Source: Vibrio metoecus
GTDB taxonomy: Bacteria > Pseudomonadota > Gammaproteobacteria > Enterobacterales > Vibrionaceae
NCBI RefSeq assembly: GCF_009665255.1
Contig: NZ_CP035687.1
Location: forward strand, 372,001-436,000
Length of the DNA: 64,000 nt
Direction of reading: 5' to 3'
Notes under the pieces: model-generated
Databases searched by the model: none
What the model saw: only the letters and a program-made list of their open reading frames with translations
What the model was told of the DNA's origin: nothing
Made by a program: the position numbers and the translations under genes
Shown: positions 28,517-36,549 of the stretch, piece by piece
How positions within the stretch are numbered: position 1 is the first letter of the stretch
Layout of the letters: each line of letters opens with the position of its first letter

Positions 28517-28881
28517 ACCATCACCTAACTGAGAAAAAACTCACCGAATGTCGACTTAGTGATTATTTGGTGATTAATCTTGATTGAATTTGATTCTATT
28601 AATCATCGTAAATCTTGTCAAACTTTCTGCACATAGAAATCATACATTTATCACAATTAAATTTAAGTTATTGATTTTTAATCAAATAACAAAAACCAAA
28701 GTGATCTACCTATCATTTATATGGTTTTCTTTTGGGCAAAATTGATAAAAATCAAAATAATCACAAATGAGCATTGAATGATTACTTTTGATTGTTAAAG
28801 TCTATTCCGTGAGCAAAAGGAGCGATTTTACGCACCACCAAAAATCACTCTTCCTACATCAAAACAACTAAGGGTAGAGAT
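28517..28881. promoter_or_regulatory. ulaR/ulaA divergent control region with phased TGATT boxes
   Basis: A 365-bp AT-rich region. Four GATT boxes start at 28561, 28572, 28582 and 28592, i.e. 11, 10 and 10 bp apart, followed by an inverted ATCA at 28602. Further sites include the palindromes TTGATTTTTAATCAA (28671-28685) and TTGATAAAAATCAA (28742-28755), then TGATTACTTTTGATTG (28779-28794) nearer ulaA. AAGTGATCTACCTATCATTT (near 28700) is a weak CRP-like site. The arrangement fits cooperative repressor binding with DNA looping between two clusters. Confidence 0.65.
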
Positions 28882-30642
28882 ATGGAGTTCTTGTACGACG
28901 TTTTCTATATTTTTTACAGCCAAGTAATGACCAAAGCCCCTTTGCTGCTAGGGCTAGTCACCTTAATCGGCTATTGGCTGCTAAGACGCGATGCGACAAC
29001 CATCATTAAAGGTTCAATCAAAACCATTGTCGGTTTTATGCTGGTACAAGTGGGCGCAGGCACACTGGTCGCCGGCTTTAAACCTGTGATTGAAAAGCTG
29101 TCGCAATACCACGGTTTAACCGGATCAGTGATTGACCCCTACACCTCGATGATGGCCACCATGGAAACCATGGGCGATAACTATTCATGGGTCGGGTACG
29201 CCGTGCTGCTGGCGTTGGCGATCAACATTCTGTTGGTGCTGTTTCGCCGCTACACCGGCATTCGTACCATCATGTTGACTGGACACATCATGTTCCAGCA
29301 AGCGGGGTTGATTGCGGTGTTCTACTTTGTGCTCGGCGCTGGCATGTGGGAAACCATCATTTATTCGGCGGTATTGATGGCGCTCTACTGGGGCATCTCT
29401 TCTAACATCATGTTCAAACCGACCGAAGAAGTCACTGGCGGCGCGGGTTTCTCCATCGGCCACCAACAGCAAGTCGCTTCATGGATCGCCACCAAAATTG
29501 CTCCCAAACTGGGGGATAAAAAAGACAGTGTTGATCACCTGCAACTGCCTAAATGGCTGCATATTTTCCACGACAGCATCGCTGCCACCGCGATTGTAAT
29601 GACGGTATTCTTCGGCATTATTCTGCTCTCTTTCGGTCTGGATAATCTGCAAGAGATGGCGGGTTCCACTCACTGGACTATCTACATCCTCGAAACGGGC
29701 CTTAAGTTTGCCGTCGCGATCCAAGTGATTGTGGCCGGTGTGCGTATGTTTGTCGCCGAGCTCTCCGAAGCGTTTAAAGGCATCTCCGAGCGCGTTATTC
29801 CTAACGCAGTACTCGCGATTGATTGTGCGGCGATCTACGCCTTCTCCCCCAATGCCATGGTGTTTGGCTTTATGTGGGGCGCACTCGGCCAGTTTGCAGC
29901 AGTCTTAGCCATGCTGGCGTTTAATGCGCCAATCATGATCATTCCCGGCTTCATTCCTATGTTCTTCTCCAACGCAACGATTGGCGTGTTTGCGAACCAT
30001 TTCGGCGGTTGGAAAGCGGTGATGAAGATCTGTTTTGTGATGGGCATTATCGAAGTGCTCGGCTCGGCATGGGCAATTCACCTCTTCACCCAACAAGGCA
30101 CCGAATTCAGTGGCTGGATGGGCATGGCCGACTGGGCTTTGGTCTTCCCACCGATTATGCAAGGTTTGTCCGCCTCGAAACTCTTCTTCTTCGTACTGGT
30201 TGCACTGGCGTTGGTCTACATGTTCTTTGCCTCCAAACAGTTACGCGCCGAAGAAGATGCACAAGGCAGCATCACGGTCAGTGACGAGCCGGAAGTGATT
30301 GAAGCGGTTGAACAAGCTCTGCAAGCCGCGCAAGGCACTCGTCCAGTGAGCATTCTGGCAGTGTGCGGTAACGGCCAAGGTTCATCGATGATGATGAAGA
30401 TGAAAATCGGCAAGTATCTGGAACAAAAAGGCATTCCACACGTGATGGATTCTTGCGCGGTGTCTGATTACAAATCCAAACTCGCGACCACCGATATCAT
30501 TGTCTCCTCGAAACACCTCTCAGCCGAGATGGAACCGGGCGAAGGTAAGTTTGTGCTCGGGGTGCAGAACATGCTTAACCCAAACTCGTTTGGCAATGAA
30601 CTGCTCGACATTATCCATAACCATTTTGTGAAAATTCGCTAG
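28882..30642 (+). CDS. ulaA: Ascorbate PTS permease, UlaA-UlaB fusion (EIIC-EIIB)
   Basis: A 586-residue protein. The first about 455 residues are the UlaA-type EIIC transporter with many membrane helices (MEFLYDVFYIFYSQVMTKAP start, GHIMFQQAGL, IPGFIPMFFSNATIGVFANH). A hydrophilic linker (about 456-485) leads to an EIIB domain with the phospho-cysteine loop VCGNGQGSSMMMKMK (Cys495 by my count). In E. coli these are two proteins, UlaA and UlaB (465 and 101 residues). It imports L-ascorbate while phosphorylating it at O6. It is the first gene of the ulaA-C-F-HAD-D-E operon. Confidence 0.95.
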   Translation: MEFLYDVFYIFYSQVMTKAPLLLGLVTLIGYWLLRRDATTIIKGSIKTIVGFMLVQVGAGTLVAGFKPVIEKLSQYHGLTGSVIDPYTSMMATMETMGDNYSWVGYAVLLALAINILLVLFRRYTGIRTIMLTGHIMFQQAGLIAVFYFVLGAGMWETIIYSAVLMALYWGISSNIMFKPTEEVTGGAGFSIGHQQQVASWIATKIAPKLGDKKDSVDHLQLPKWLHIFHDSIAATAIVMTVFFGIILLSFGLDNLQEMAGSTHWTIYILETGLKFAVAIQVIVAGVRMFVAELSEAFKGISERVIPNAVLAIDCAAIYAFSPNAMVFGFMWGALGQFAAVLAMLAFNAPIMIIPGFIPMFFSNATIGVFANHFGGWKAVMKICFVMGIIEVLGSAWAIHLFTQQGTEFSGWMGMADWALVFPPIMQGLSASKLFFFVLVALALVYMFFASKQLRAEEDAQGSITVSDEPEVIEAVEQALQAAQGTRPVSILAVCGNGQGSSMMMKMKIGKYLEQKGIPHVMDSCAVSDYKSKLATTDIIVSSKHLSAEMEPGEGKFVLGVQNMLNPNSFGNELLDIIHNHFVKIR

Positions 30643-30652
30643 CTCGACAGGA

Positions 30653-30684
30653 GGTGGGCAGCCGCACCACTCTGGTTGCCTACC
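30653..30684 (+). other. Intercistronic hairpin between ulaA and ulaC
   Basis: GGTGGGCAGCC (30653-30663) pairs over 11 positions, two of them G-U, with GGTTGCCTACC (30674-30684). It lies 10 nt after the ulaA stop with no T run. It probably adjusts the ratio of membrane permease to downstream enzymes by stabilising the upstream mRNA end. Confidence 0.5.
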
Positions 30685-30739
30685 GCCCCCTACGACAATA
30701 AGAAGCTGGTTTGATCAGCTCTACTCTGGAGATAGAACC

Positions 30740-31246
30740 ATGGGACTCAAACAATCCTTAATCGAGAACAACTCAATCCAATTGCAAGCCAAAGCCGATA
30801 ACTGGCGTGAGGCGATCAAAATTGGCACCGATATGTTGATAGCCTCTGGCGCGATTACGCCAGCCTATCACGAGGCGATCATCGCCAGTGTCGAGCAGCT
30901 CGGCCCCTACATCTGCATCGCTCCTAATCTTGCCCTGCCCCATGCGCGCCCCGAAAACGGCGTGTTGAGAACTGCTTTTGCGCTGGTGACCTTACAAGAG
31001 CCGATCTATTTCGAAGGCGAAGATGAGCCGGTGGATGTGCTGATTACCTTAGCCGGCAGTTCCTCCGATGAGCATATGGAAGGACTGATGGAAGTGACGC
31101 AAGTGCTGGATGATGAAAACAGTGCCAGCGGAGTCGATCTGGATAAGCTGCGCCGCTGCCGCGATAAACAGCAAGTGTATGCGGTGATTGACCAAGCACT
31201 CTCACCCCAAGCGACTACCCAACCCGCATTTGCGCACACCGCGTAG
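30740..31246 (+). CDS. ulaC: Ascorbate PTS EIIA component UlaC
   Basis: A 168-residue EIIA of the mannitol/fructose-like family that accepts phosphate from HPr and passes it to the EIIB domain of the permease. The phosphorylated histidine is in LALPHARPENG (His68 by my count). The C-terminus has about 12 extra residues (SPQATTQPAFAHTA) relative to E. coli UlaC (154). It is followed 8 bp later by ulaF. Confidence 0.93.
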   Translation: MGLKQSLIENNSIQLQAKADNWREAIKIGTDMLIASGAITPAYHEAIIASVEQLGPYICIAPNLALPHARPENGVLRTAFALVTLQEPIYFEGEDEPVDVLITLAGSSSDEHMEGLMEVTQVLDDENSASGVDLDKLRRCRDKQQVYAVIDQALSPQATTQPAFAHTA

Positions 31247-31254
31247 GAGGGAGT

Positions 31255-31947
31255 ATGTACAGCGAACTGAAACAGCGCGTATTCAACGCCAATCTCAAAT
31301 TGCCCAAATACGGTTTAGTCACTTTTACCTGGGGCAATGTGTCGGAAATTGACCGCGAACGCGGCGTACTGGCGATAAAACCGAGCGGCGTGGAATACGA
31401 TGCGATGCGCGCCGAAGATATGGTGATTGTCGACCTCACGGGCAAAGTGGTGGAAGGCAAATTGAATCCATCGAGCGATACCGCAACCCATATTGAACTC
31501 TACCGCGCCTTTCCAGACGTCGGCGGCGTAGTGCATACCCATTCGCGCAGCGCCACGATTTGGGCTCAAGCGGGCATTGATATTCCCGCGCTCGGGACAA
31601 CCCATGCTGATTACTTTTACGGCGACATTCCCTGCACGCGTAAGCTTTCGCACAGCGAAATTGCTGGTGAGTACGAAAAAAACACTGGCCTAGTGATCGT
31701 CGAAGAGTTTCGTCATCGCCATATCGATCCGATGGCGGTACCGAGTGTGATTGTGGCCGGACATGCGCCTTTCTCTTGGGGCAAAAATGCCGAAGATGCG
31801 GTGCACAACGCCGTGGTGCTGGAAGAGATCTCCGCAATGGCACTCGCCACTCGCTCGCTCAATAGCGGCATCAAAATTCAGCCCGAATTATCCGATAAAC
31901 ACTACCTGCGCAAACACGGCGCGAACGCTTACTACGGCCAGAGGTAA
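31255..31947 (+). CDS. ulaF: L-ribulose-5-phosphate 4-epimerase UlaF
   Basis: A 230-residue class II aldolase/AraD-family epimerase converting L-ribulose-5-phosphate to D-xylulose-5-phosphate, the last step of ascorbate degradation. Zn-binding histidines in GVVHTHSRSATIWAQ and the later VAGHAPFSWG are conserved, as are the substrate-binding TWGNVSEID and KPSGV loops. A GGAGGGAG Shine-Dalgarno precedes the ATG. Confidence 0.94.
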   Translation: MYSELKQRVFNANLKLPKYGLVTFTWGNVSEIDRERGVLAIKPSGVEYDAMRAEDMVIVDLTGKVVEGKLNPSSDTATHIELYRAFPDVGGVVHTHSRSATIWAQAGIDIPALGTTHADYFYGDIPCTRKLSHSEIAGEYEKNTGLVIVEEFRHRHIDPMAVPSVIVAGHAPFSWGKNAEDAVHNAVVLEEISAMALATRSLNSGIKIQPELSDKHYLRKHGANAYYGQR

Positions 31948-31952
31948 TCGCT

Positions 31953-32774
31953 ATGTATAAAGTGCTCGCCTTGGATCTTGATGGCACTGTGCTCAGTGAC
32001 GATCACACCATCCATCCACAAGTCAAAGACGCGATTCGCGCAGCTCAGCAGCATTGCCATGTGCTTATCGTCACAGGTCGTCACCACACCGCTGCGCGCC
32101 CTTACTACGATGAACTGGGTCTGACCACGCCCATCATCTGTTGCAACGGCACGTATGTGTATGACTACGCAAGCGAAACGGTGCTGGAGCACAATGCGAT
32201 CGATAAGCAAGATGCGCTGACCTTTATCGATCTGGCCCAAGAGTTTCAGCTCAAGCTGGTGATGTACATCAAAGATGCAATGACTTACTCGCAGCGCAGC
32301 CCCATCGCGTACATGCAAGCATTGGAAAAATGGGCGCAAGCAGCTTCTCTCTCTCATCCGCCGCAAATCTTTGCGATTGACTCCTTTCACCAAACTGCGC
32401 GTGACTCTGAGTTTGTGTGGAAATTTGTCGTCGAAGGTTTACCAAGCTCGGTCGAACGACTCCTAGAGCATCCGTGGGTGAATACCCGTTTTAATGGTGA
32501 ACGCTCTTGGTCAAACCGCATTGATTTTGCCGCCAAAGGCAACAGTAAAGGCCAGCGCCTTGCGCAATACGTCGCTCAGCTTGGCTACGCCGCCAACCAT
32601 GTGATGGCGATTGGCGATAACCACAATGACATCTCCATGCTGCGCTATGCGGGCCACGGCGTTGCCATGGCCAATGCCGATGACACCGTGAAATCTTACG
32701 CGCGCAGCCTTTGCCCTACCGATAACAACCAAGCTGGGCTTGCCCAACTGATACGTGAACATATTCAAGGATAA
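31953..32774 (+). CDS. HAD-superfamily Cof-type phosphatase in the ula operon
   Basis: A 273-residue haloacid-dehalogenase phosphatase of the Cof/YidA-like subgroup. Motif I is ALDLDGTVLSDD, motif II VTGRHHTAARPYYDELG, motif III Lys in KGNSKGQRL and motif IV GDNHNDISML. The E. coli ula operon has no such gene. Here it sits between ulaF and ulaD with gaps of 5 bp on each side, so it is surely co-transcribed. A role in clearing excess sugar phosphates of the ascorbate pathway is likely but inferred. Confidence 0.88.
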   Translation: MYKVLALDLDGTVLSDDHTIHPQVKDAIRAAQQHCHVLIVTGRHHTAARPYYDELGLTTPIICCNGTYVYDYASETVLEHNAIDKQDALTFIDLAQEFQLKLVMYIKDAMTYSQRSPIAYMQALEKWAQAASLSHPPQIFAIDSFHQTARDSEFVWKFVVEGLPSSVERLLEHPWVNTRFNGERSWSNRIDFAAKGNSKGQRLAQYVAQLGYAANHVMAIGDNHNDISMLRYAGHGVAMANADDTVKSYARSLCPTDNNQAGLAQLIREHIQG

Positions 32775-32779
32775 ACAGT

Positions 32780-33427
32780 ATGACCAAACCAATGATTCAA
32801 ATCGCCCTCGACCAAACCAAACTAACCGATGCCGTGGCCGTAGCAAGTAATGTCGCCAGTTACGTCGATGTGATTGAAGTTGGCACCATTTTGGCTTTCG
32901 CGGAAGGAATGAAAGCGGTGTCGACTCTGCGCCACAACCATCCGGATCATATTCTGGTGTGTGACATGAAAACCACCGATGGCGGAGCCATTCTCTCGCG
33001 CATGGCATTTGAAGCGGGGGCCGATTGGATCACCGTCTCAGCCGCCGCGCACATCGCGACCATTGCCGCGTGTAAAAAAGTGGCGGATGAGCTGAATGGC
33101 GAAATTCAAATCGAGATTTATGGCAACTGGACGATGCAAGATGCTAAAGCGTGGGTCGATTTAGGCATCACTCAAGCCATTTACCACCGCTCGCGTGATG
33201 CAGAATTGGCCGGTATTGGTTGGACGACGGACGATCTCGACAAAATGCGCCAGCTCTCTGCGCTAGGCATTGAGCTTTCGATCACCGGCGGCATCGTACC
33301 AGAAGATATTTACCTGTTTGAAGGAATCAAAACCAAAACCTTTATTGCCGGACGTGCATTAGCAGGCGCCGAAGGCCAACAAACCGCGGCGGCTCTGCGT
33401 GAGCAAATCGACCGTTTCTGGCCATAA
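32780..33427 (+). CDS. ulaD: 3-keto-L-gulonate-6-phosphate decarboxylase UlaD
   Basis: A 215-residue member of the orotidine-5'-phosphate decarboxylase suprafamily that makes L-xylulose-5-phosphate from 3-keto-L-gulonate-6-phosphate with Mg2+. Conserved active-site segments: ALDQTKLTDAV, EVGT, CDMKTTDGGA (Asp-x-Lys-x-x-Asp signature) and the C-terminal SITGGIVPEDI and FIAGRALAGA phosphate loops. The length matches E. coli UlaD (216). Confidence 0.95.
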   Translation: MTKPMIQIALDQTKLTDAVAVASNVASYVDVIEVGTILAFAEGMKAVSTLRHNHPDHILVCDMKTTDGGAILSRMAFEAGADWITVSAAAHIATIAACKKVADELNGEIQIEIYGNWTMQDAKAWVDLGITQAIYHRSRDAELAGIGWTTDDLDKMRQLSALGIELSITGGIVPEDIYLFEGIKTKTFIAGRALAGAEGQQTAAALREQIDRFWP

Positions 33428-33438
33428 CAGGAGGCCGC

Positions 33439-34323
33439 ATGTATCAACATTTACTGCGCCACCGCGTTGGCTTGTATGAAAAAGCGCTGCCCAATCACTT
33501 AAGTTGGGAGGAAAAACTGGCCTGCACCAAAGAGCTCGGCTTCGATTTTCTGGAGATCTCGGTGGATGAAAGTGACGAGCGCCGCAGCCGCCTCGATTGG
33601 GATGATGCCACCATTTATTCATTACGCCGCCTTTGTGAGGAGTATGGCGTGCCGCTGCAATCGATGTGCCTTAGCGCTCATCGCAAGTTTCCGTTTGGCT
33701 CGGCCGATCCCGCGCTGCGCGATGAGGCACTGAAAATTATGCAAAAGGCGATCACCCTCGCCTACAAACTGGGCATTCGCACTATCCAGTTGGCGGGGTA
33801 TGACGTCTATTATGAGCCAGCCAACCAAGCCACTCATCAGCGTTTTATTGAGGGCATGCAACAAGCCGCCCGTTTAGCTGAGCGCGCTGGCGTGATGTTA
33901 GCCGTCGAGATCATGGATACGCCTTACCTCAATGCTCTGAGCAAATTTGAAGTGCTGAATCGGCAGATCCAATCGCCCTTTTTTACGGCGTATCCGGACG
34001 TTGGCAACATCTCAGGCTGGAATTATGACTTGCTGACCGAACTCTCGTTAAGCAAGCCCCACATCACTCAGATCCACCTCAAGGACACTTACAAGGTGAG
34101 CGAACAGTACGCCGGACAGTTTCGCGATTTAGTGATTGGCGAAGGCGACGTCGACTTTGATGGACTGTTCTGCCGCTTAAAAGCGCTGGATTGCGTGGTG
34201 CCATTAGTGATTGAAATGTGGGCGCACGATGAACAGTGGCAACAGCATATTCACACCGCGCAGTGTCGATTAAACCAAGCTTGTGATCGCGCCGAACTCC
34301 CTCGCTTATTCCCTCATCTTTAA
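33439..34323 (+). CDS. ulaE: L-xylulose-5-phosphate 3-epimerase UlaE
   Basis: A 294-residue TIM-barrel sugar epimerase (AP endonuclease-2 fold) that converts L-xylulose-5-phosphate to L-ribulose-5-phosphate. Metal ligands are in AVEIMDTPYLN, YPDVGNISGWN, ITQIHLKDT and VIEMWAHD. It is the last gene of the ula operon; its ATG follows an AGGAGGC Shine-Dalgarno 11 bp after the ulaD stop. A strong terminator follows. Confidence 0.94.
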   Translation: MYQHLLRHRVGLYEKALPNHLSWEEKLACTKELGFDFLEISVDESDERRSRLDWDDATIYSLRRLCEEYGVPLQSMCLSAHRKFPFGSADPALRDEALKIMQKAITLAYKLGIRTIQLAGYDVYYEPANQATHQRFIEGMQQAARLAERAGVMLAVEIMDTPYLNALSKFEVLNRQIQSPFFTAYPDVGNISGWNYDLLTELSLSKPHITQIHLKDTYKVSEQYAGQFRDLVIGEGDVDFDGLFCRLKALDCVVPLVIEMWAHDEQWQQHIHTAQCRLNQACDRAELPRLFPHL

Positions 34324-34364
34324 GCTCCTTAGCCGCGCAACGCGGCACGTCCCGAACAGGGAAT

Positions 34365-34399
34365 GTGCGGTAGGTTTCCCCCGACCTACCGCACTTTTT
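34365..34399 (+). terminator. Terminator of the ula operon
   Basis: Perfect 11-bp stem GTGCGGTAGGT / ACCTACCGCAC, an 8-nt loop and a TTTTT run, about 40 bp after ulaE. Confidence 0.92.
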
Positions 34400-34479
34400 C
34401 AAGCTCATCTTCATGGTTGACTTCATCCCCACCTTGACGCACAGTGGCGGCTGTTTGTTTGAAATTCCAACCGGTTAGC

Positions 34480-34911
34480 ATGAAATTACTCCACCTTCAG
34501 TTGTTTTGGTACGAGAAGCACCACACCCTACTTGAATTAGAGGCCCTGCCACAACTGAGCCCAGCACAACAGCAAGAACTCGAAGAGTGGATCAAAACGC
34601 GGCGCAAAATTCTCAGTTATGAAGTGCATCAACACGCGTGGATTAAGGTCAACACCGATGGTTTTTCATCACTGCTGACCTTTAAACCCAACGGCACCTT
34701 GATTGAAAAAGACATGTTCAGCGATAAAGCGCTGCATGGTTTGTGGAAAGTGATGGATGGTTTTTTGTTCGTCAAAGTGATCAGCGGCGAGTTTATTGTC
34801 GAATACCAAATTGTCGGCCACCAACCTCACCCAGTGCACTGCGGCATTGAATACATCAATGGCCGCGTCAGTAGCTACAGCAAGTTTGCCCAATTGGCGT
34901 CAAAAGAATAA
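34480..34911 (+). CDS. Hypothetical protein, unknown function
   Basis: A 143-residue soluble protein starting MKLLHLQLFWYEKHHTLLEL. No signal peptide, membrane segment or recognised motif. The second half looks beta-rich (GLWKVMDGFLFVKVISGEFIVEYQIVGH), which could be a small ligand-binding barrel. I chose the ATG at 34480 because the longer frame would need a GTG without a ribosome-binding site. It stands alone after the ula terminator. I do not recognise the family. Confidence 0.65.
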   Translation: MKLLHLQLFWYEKHHTLLELEALPQLSPAQQQELEEWIKTRRKILSYEVHQHAWIKVNTDGFSSLLTFKPNGTLIEKDMFSDKALHGLWKVMDGFLFVKVISGEFIVEYQIVGHQPHPVHCGIEYINGRVSSYSKFAQLASKE

Positions 34912-34967
34912 GCGTCTAGTCATCAACCTTAGCCATTACTCAAATCGGCTTGCGCTTAAAAAAGGCG

Positions 34968-35282
34968 TTAGGCCAAGCGGTCGAGGCAAACCCAAATCGC
35001 GCAGATCGCCACTGCGCCACTCATCCATAAATTACGCAGCAGCATGGCACGGTGAAACACGCGACTTTGGGTCGCGATTTCATTTTTGCGCTTTAGAATT
35101 TGCTGGAGCAACAACCATAACCCCAACAAAGCAAGCGCCAGCTGCAGTGCAGAAAACAACCCAATTTTGATCAGCAGTAACATACCTGCCGTTAACGCTA
35201 ACGAACTGCGAGTCCACGCCAGTTGCGTTCTTTCACGCTGCAAACCGGGATCACGCTCTACCTCAGTTTTCATCTCACTCAT
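34968..35282 (-). CDS. DUF202 small membrane protein
   Basis: A 104-residue protein of the DUF202 family, with the typical RERTQLAWTRSSLALTAGMLLL segment and three membrane helices (about 25-43, 45-60 and 82-100). The function is unknown. Its ATG overlaps the stop of the upstream DUF202 gene (ATGA), giving a two-gene operon of paralogous membrane proteins that may form a heteromer. Confidence 0.82.
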   Translation of the reverse strand: MSEMKTEVERDPGLQRERTQLAWTRSSLALTAGMLLLIKIGLFSALQLALALLGLWLLLQQILKRKNEIATQSRVFHRAMLLRNLWMSGAVAICAIWVCLDRLA

Positions 35283-35614
35283 AATGCCCAAAGCCCGATC
35301 AACACAGCGAAAGCAATGACCACACCTGTCATCACCATCAGGCTTTTGCTGTATTTAAACGGCCCTTCAAGCCGCATCGCTTTCTCATTTTGGTACCAGC
35401 GCAGAAATGCCCAAACGGCAGTGGCAAATGCAACGCCCGCCAATGCCGGAGTTAGCCACTGGCTGTGGCTTAATATTGCCGAATCGTGCGTCGCGCTGAG
35501 CAGATCTATCCCCACCGCAGTAGCGAGAAAAGCTAATGCCGTACGGATCCAAGCCAAAAAAGTCCGTTCATTCGCCAGCGAAAAACGATAATCCGGATCT
35601 TTACCCATTTTCAT
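35279..35614 (-). CDS. DUF202 membrane protein, YidH-like
   Basis: A 111-residue inner-membrane protein. The DUF202 signature FSLANERTFLAWIRTALAFLATAVGID is near the N-terminus, with three membrane helices (about 22-40, 52-70 and 90-108). It resembles E. coli YidH. The ATG at 35614 has an AAGG element 9 bp upstream. It is the first gene of the pair with the shorter DUF202 gene. The function is unknown. Confidence 0.85.
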   Translation of the reverse strand: MKMGKDPDYRFSLANERTFLAWIRTALAFLATAVGIDLLSATHDSAILSHSQWLTPALAGVAFATAVWAFLRWYQNEKAMRLEGPFKYSKSLMVMTGVVIAFAVLIGLWAL

Positions 35615-35636
35615 TGTGAAAAACCTTAATCTGCAA

Positions 35637-36482
35637 TCACTGTTGTATGTGTTGAATCGAGCTTAGTGCGGTATGCATACTGAACGAATCTGTCAAAGTA
35701 ATGAGTTTGAAAAAGACGATGTCAAACGCCGCCATTTGCAGCAGTTGTGGGGTCACCATGCCTAATTGAGAATGTTCTTCGGTGTAACTATAAGGGATCA
35801 CATAATCCGCCAGTTGCGCCACTTTATCGCGCCCATAGCGTGTTAAAGCAATCACTTGCGCGCCGTTTTGTTTAGCGCGTTCAATCGCGGTCAACACTTC
35901 TTGGGTATTCCCCCGCGCAGAAACCACCAGCAGAACATCATCCGCTTTGAGCAGCGAAGCTTGCACAATTTGAATGTGATAATCCTGATTAAACTGCACA
36001 TTAAAACCTGCGCGAATCAGCTTGTGGTTGATGTCTGCCGCGACGATGGCTGAAGCGCCAATCCCCGCCAACGCAATTTTGTTGGCTTTCAACAATTGCT
36101 GCGCACACAGCTCTACCGATTTCGCATCCATCAAACCAATCGATTGTTCTATGGTAGAAACAAACAGATGCTTGGCTTTTTCAATAATCTGCGCCGTAGA
36201 ATCACCAGTTTCAATACTGGCATAAACAGATTGAGCCGTACGTGCCATCTCTTGCGGTGCTTGTGCGGCGAGTTTTAACTTCAGATCAGGAAAGCCGCTA
36301 CAGCCGAGGCTTTTCGCATAGCGAATCACTGACGAATCACTGATACCAAGCAGCGCGCCAACTTTCGTCGCGCTCAACTCCGATAAATCGAACTGTCGTT
36401 CAACAATCAATTGTGAGAGCTTTTGCTCATTTTGATTACTCGAATGTACTAATGTTTTTACCTTGTTGATGAGTTTATCCAT
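35637..36482 (-). CDS. murR: RpiR-family regulator MurR
   Basis: A 281-residue regulator. The N-terminal RpiR helix-turn-helix (about 1-75, SATKVGALLGISDSSVIRYAKSLGCSG) is followed by a SIS domain (about 110-245, with IALAGIGASAIVAADINHKL and VLLVVSARGNTQEV) expected to bind N-acetylmuramate-6-phosphate. It is the last gene of a murQ-murP-murR operon, 67 bp after murP. The chosen ATG at 36482 has an AAGGG element; an in-frame GTG lies upstream. E. coli MurR represses murQP. Confidence 0.87.
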   Translation of the reverse strand: MDKLINKVKTLVHSSNQNEQKLSQLIVERQFDLSELSATKVGALLGISDSSVIRYAKSLGCSGFPDLKLKLAAQAPQEMARTAQSVYASIETGDSTAQIIEKAKHLFVSTIEQSIGLMDAKSVELCAQQLLKANKIALAGIGASAIVAADINHKLIRAGFNVQFNQDYHIQIVQASLLKADDVLLVVSARGNTQEVLTAIERAKQNGAQVIALTRYGRDKVAQLADYVIPYSYTEEHSQLGMVTPQLLQMAAFDIVFFKLITLTDSFSMHTALSSIQHIQQ

Positions 36483-36549
36483 CGAAGACCCTTGTTGACT
36501 CAAAAAGCCGTCACACACTTCCGCGGTGACGGCCAGATACTACCCGATT

